Source: Streptococcus parasanguinis
GTDB lineage: Bacteria; Bacillota; Bacilli; Lactobacillales; Streptococcaceae
Direction: 5' to 3'
Assembly: GCF_001074805.1 (NCBI RefSeq)
Contig: NZ_JUPI01000065.1
Location: forward strand, 1 to 43,189
Length of the DNA: 43,189 nt
Notes under the pieces: model-generated
Database searches by the model: none
What the model saw: the letters and a program-made list of their open reading frames with translations, nothing else
What the model was told of the DNA's origin: nothing
Made by a program: the position numbers and the translations under genes
Shown: positions 43,111-43,189 of the stretch, in pieces
Numbering within the stretch: the stretch's first letter is position 1
Layout of the letters: each line of letters opens with the position of its first letter

Positions 43111-43189
43111 GGTTTGTCGACAAAGCCATCTTAGAAACTTTCCTTAGGTGAGTACGGACGTCAGCGAACTTCGAAGAAGTTCCATGACT

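Overview
This window is chromosomal DNA of a Streptococcus, most likely an oral species of the mitis or sanguinis groups. The evidence is the streptococcal gene set (uppS-cdsA-eep-proS, clpL, an AliA/OppA-type lipoprotein, a DacA-type PBP, a fused permease-binding protein matching pneumococcal EgtU), strong AGGAGG ribosome-binding sites, TTGACA-N17-TATAAT promoters and moderate-to-low GC. The species is not assigned. No tRNA, rRNA, CRISPR array, insertion sequence or prophage was seen. Almost every gene is on the minus strand.

Region 1 (1-7610) is a type VIIb (Ess/WXG100) secretion locus, read right to left as esxA, esaA, essA, esaB, essB, essC. essC runs off the left edge. The genes from esaA on overlap or abut. 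esxA has its own consensus promoter and is followed by two hairpins, which fits EsxA being made in excess over the membrane machinery.

Region 2 (7855-16584) is mostly core genome: a small lipoprotein, then uppS-cdsA-rseP(eep)-proS, yajC, a small putative DNA-binding protein, and clpL with an unusual leader holding an 18-codon ORF and four copies of a short repeat.

Region 3 (16767-20024) is the most interesting part. It is a five-gene cassette of two related small lipoproteins, a protein with an N-terminal GHSLG lipase domain and a C-terminal helical domain, and two small helical proteins. The layout matches the staphylococcal TslA system, a type VII-secreted phospholipase with reversed domain order, its TlaA1/TlaA2 targeting partners and its TilA immunity lipoprotein. 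It lies about 9 kb from the secretion genes. Its internal promoter region carries GTAAC/GTTAC motifs spaced much like those upstream of esxA, so the two may be co-regulated.

Region 4 (20130-25706) is an amino-acid-type ABC importer (ATPase, two permeases, binding protein without a lipobox) downstream of two paralogous URO-D/MtaA-like proteins that keep a His-X-Cys...Cys zinc signature. A 66-residue exported peptide is encoded between them. Both paralogues have the same 25-bp element overlapping a TAGTCA -35 hexamer. A thiol-directed methyl-transfer or salvage pathway is inferred, not shown.

Region 5 (25741-36785) holds glmS with two NagR-like operators, a GH1 glycosidase, a class I amidotransferase-type hydrolase, a MarR-SDR-egtV-egtU operon (predicted ergothioneine importer) whose promoter is bracketed by two palindromes, yjdF behind a yjdF-type riboswitch, and a MarR regulator paired with a BAAT/thioesterase-family hydrolase, each preceded by the same palindrome.

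Region 6 (36820-43189) has leuS, a hairpin-rich intergenic element, an oligopeptide-binding lipoprotein with a cre site in its promoter, and on the plus strand a DacA-type carboxypeptidase whose promoter predicts a leaderless mRNA.
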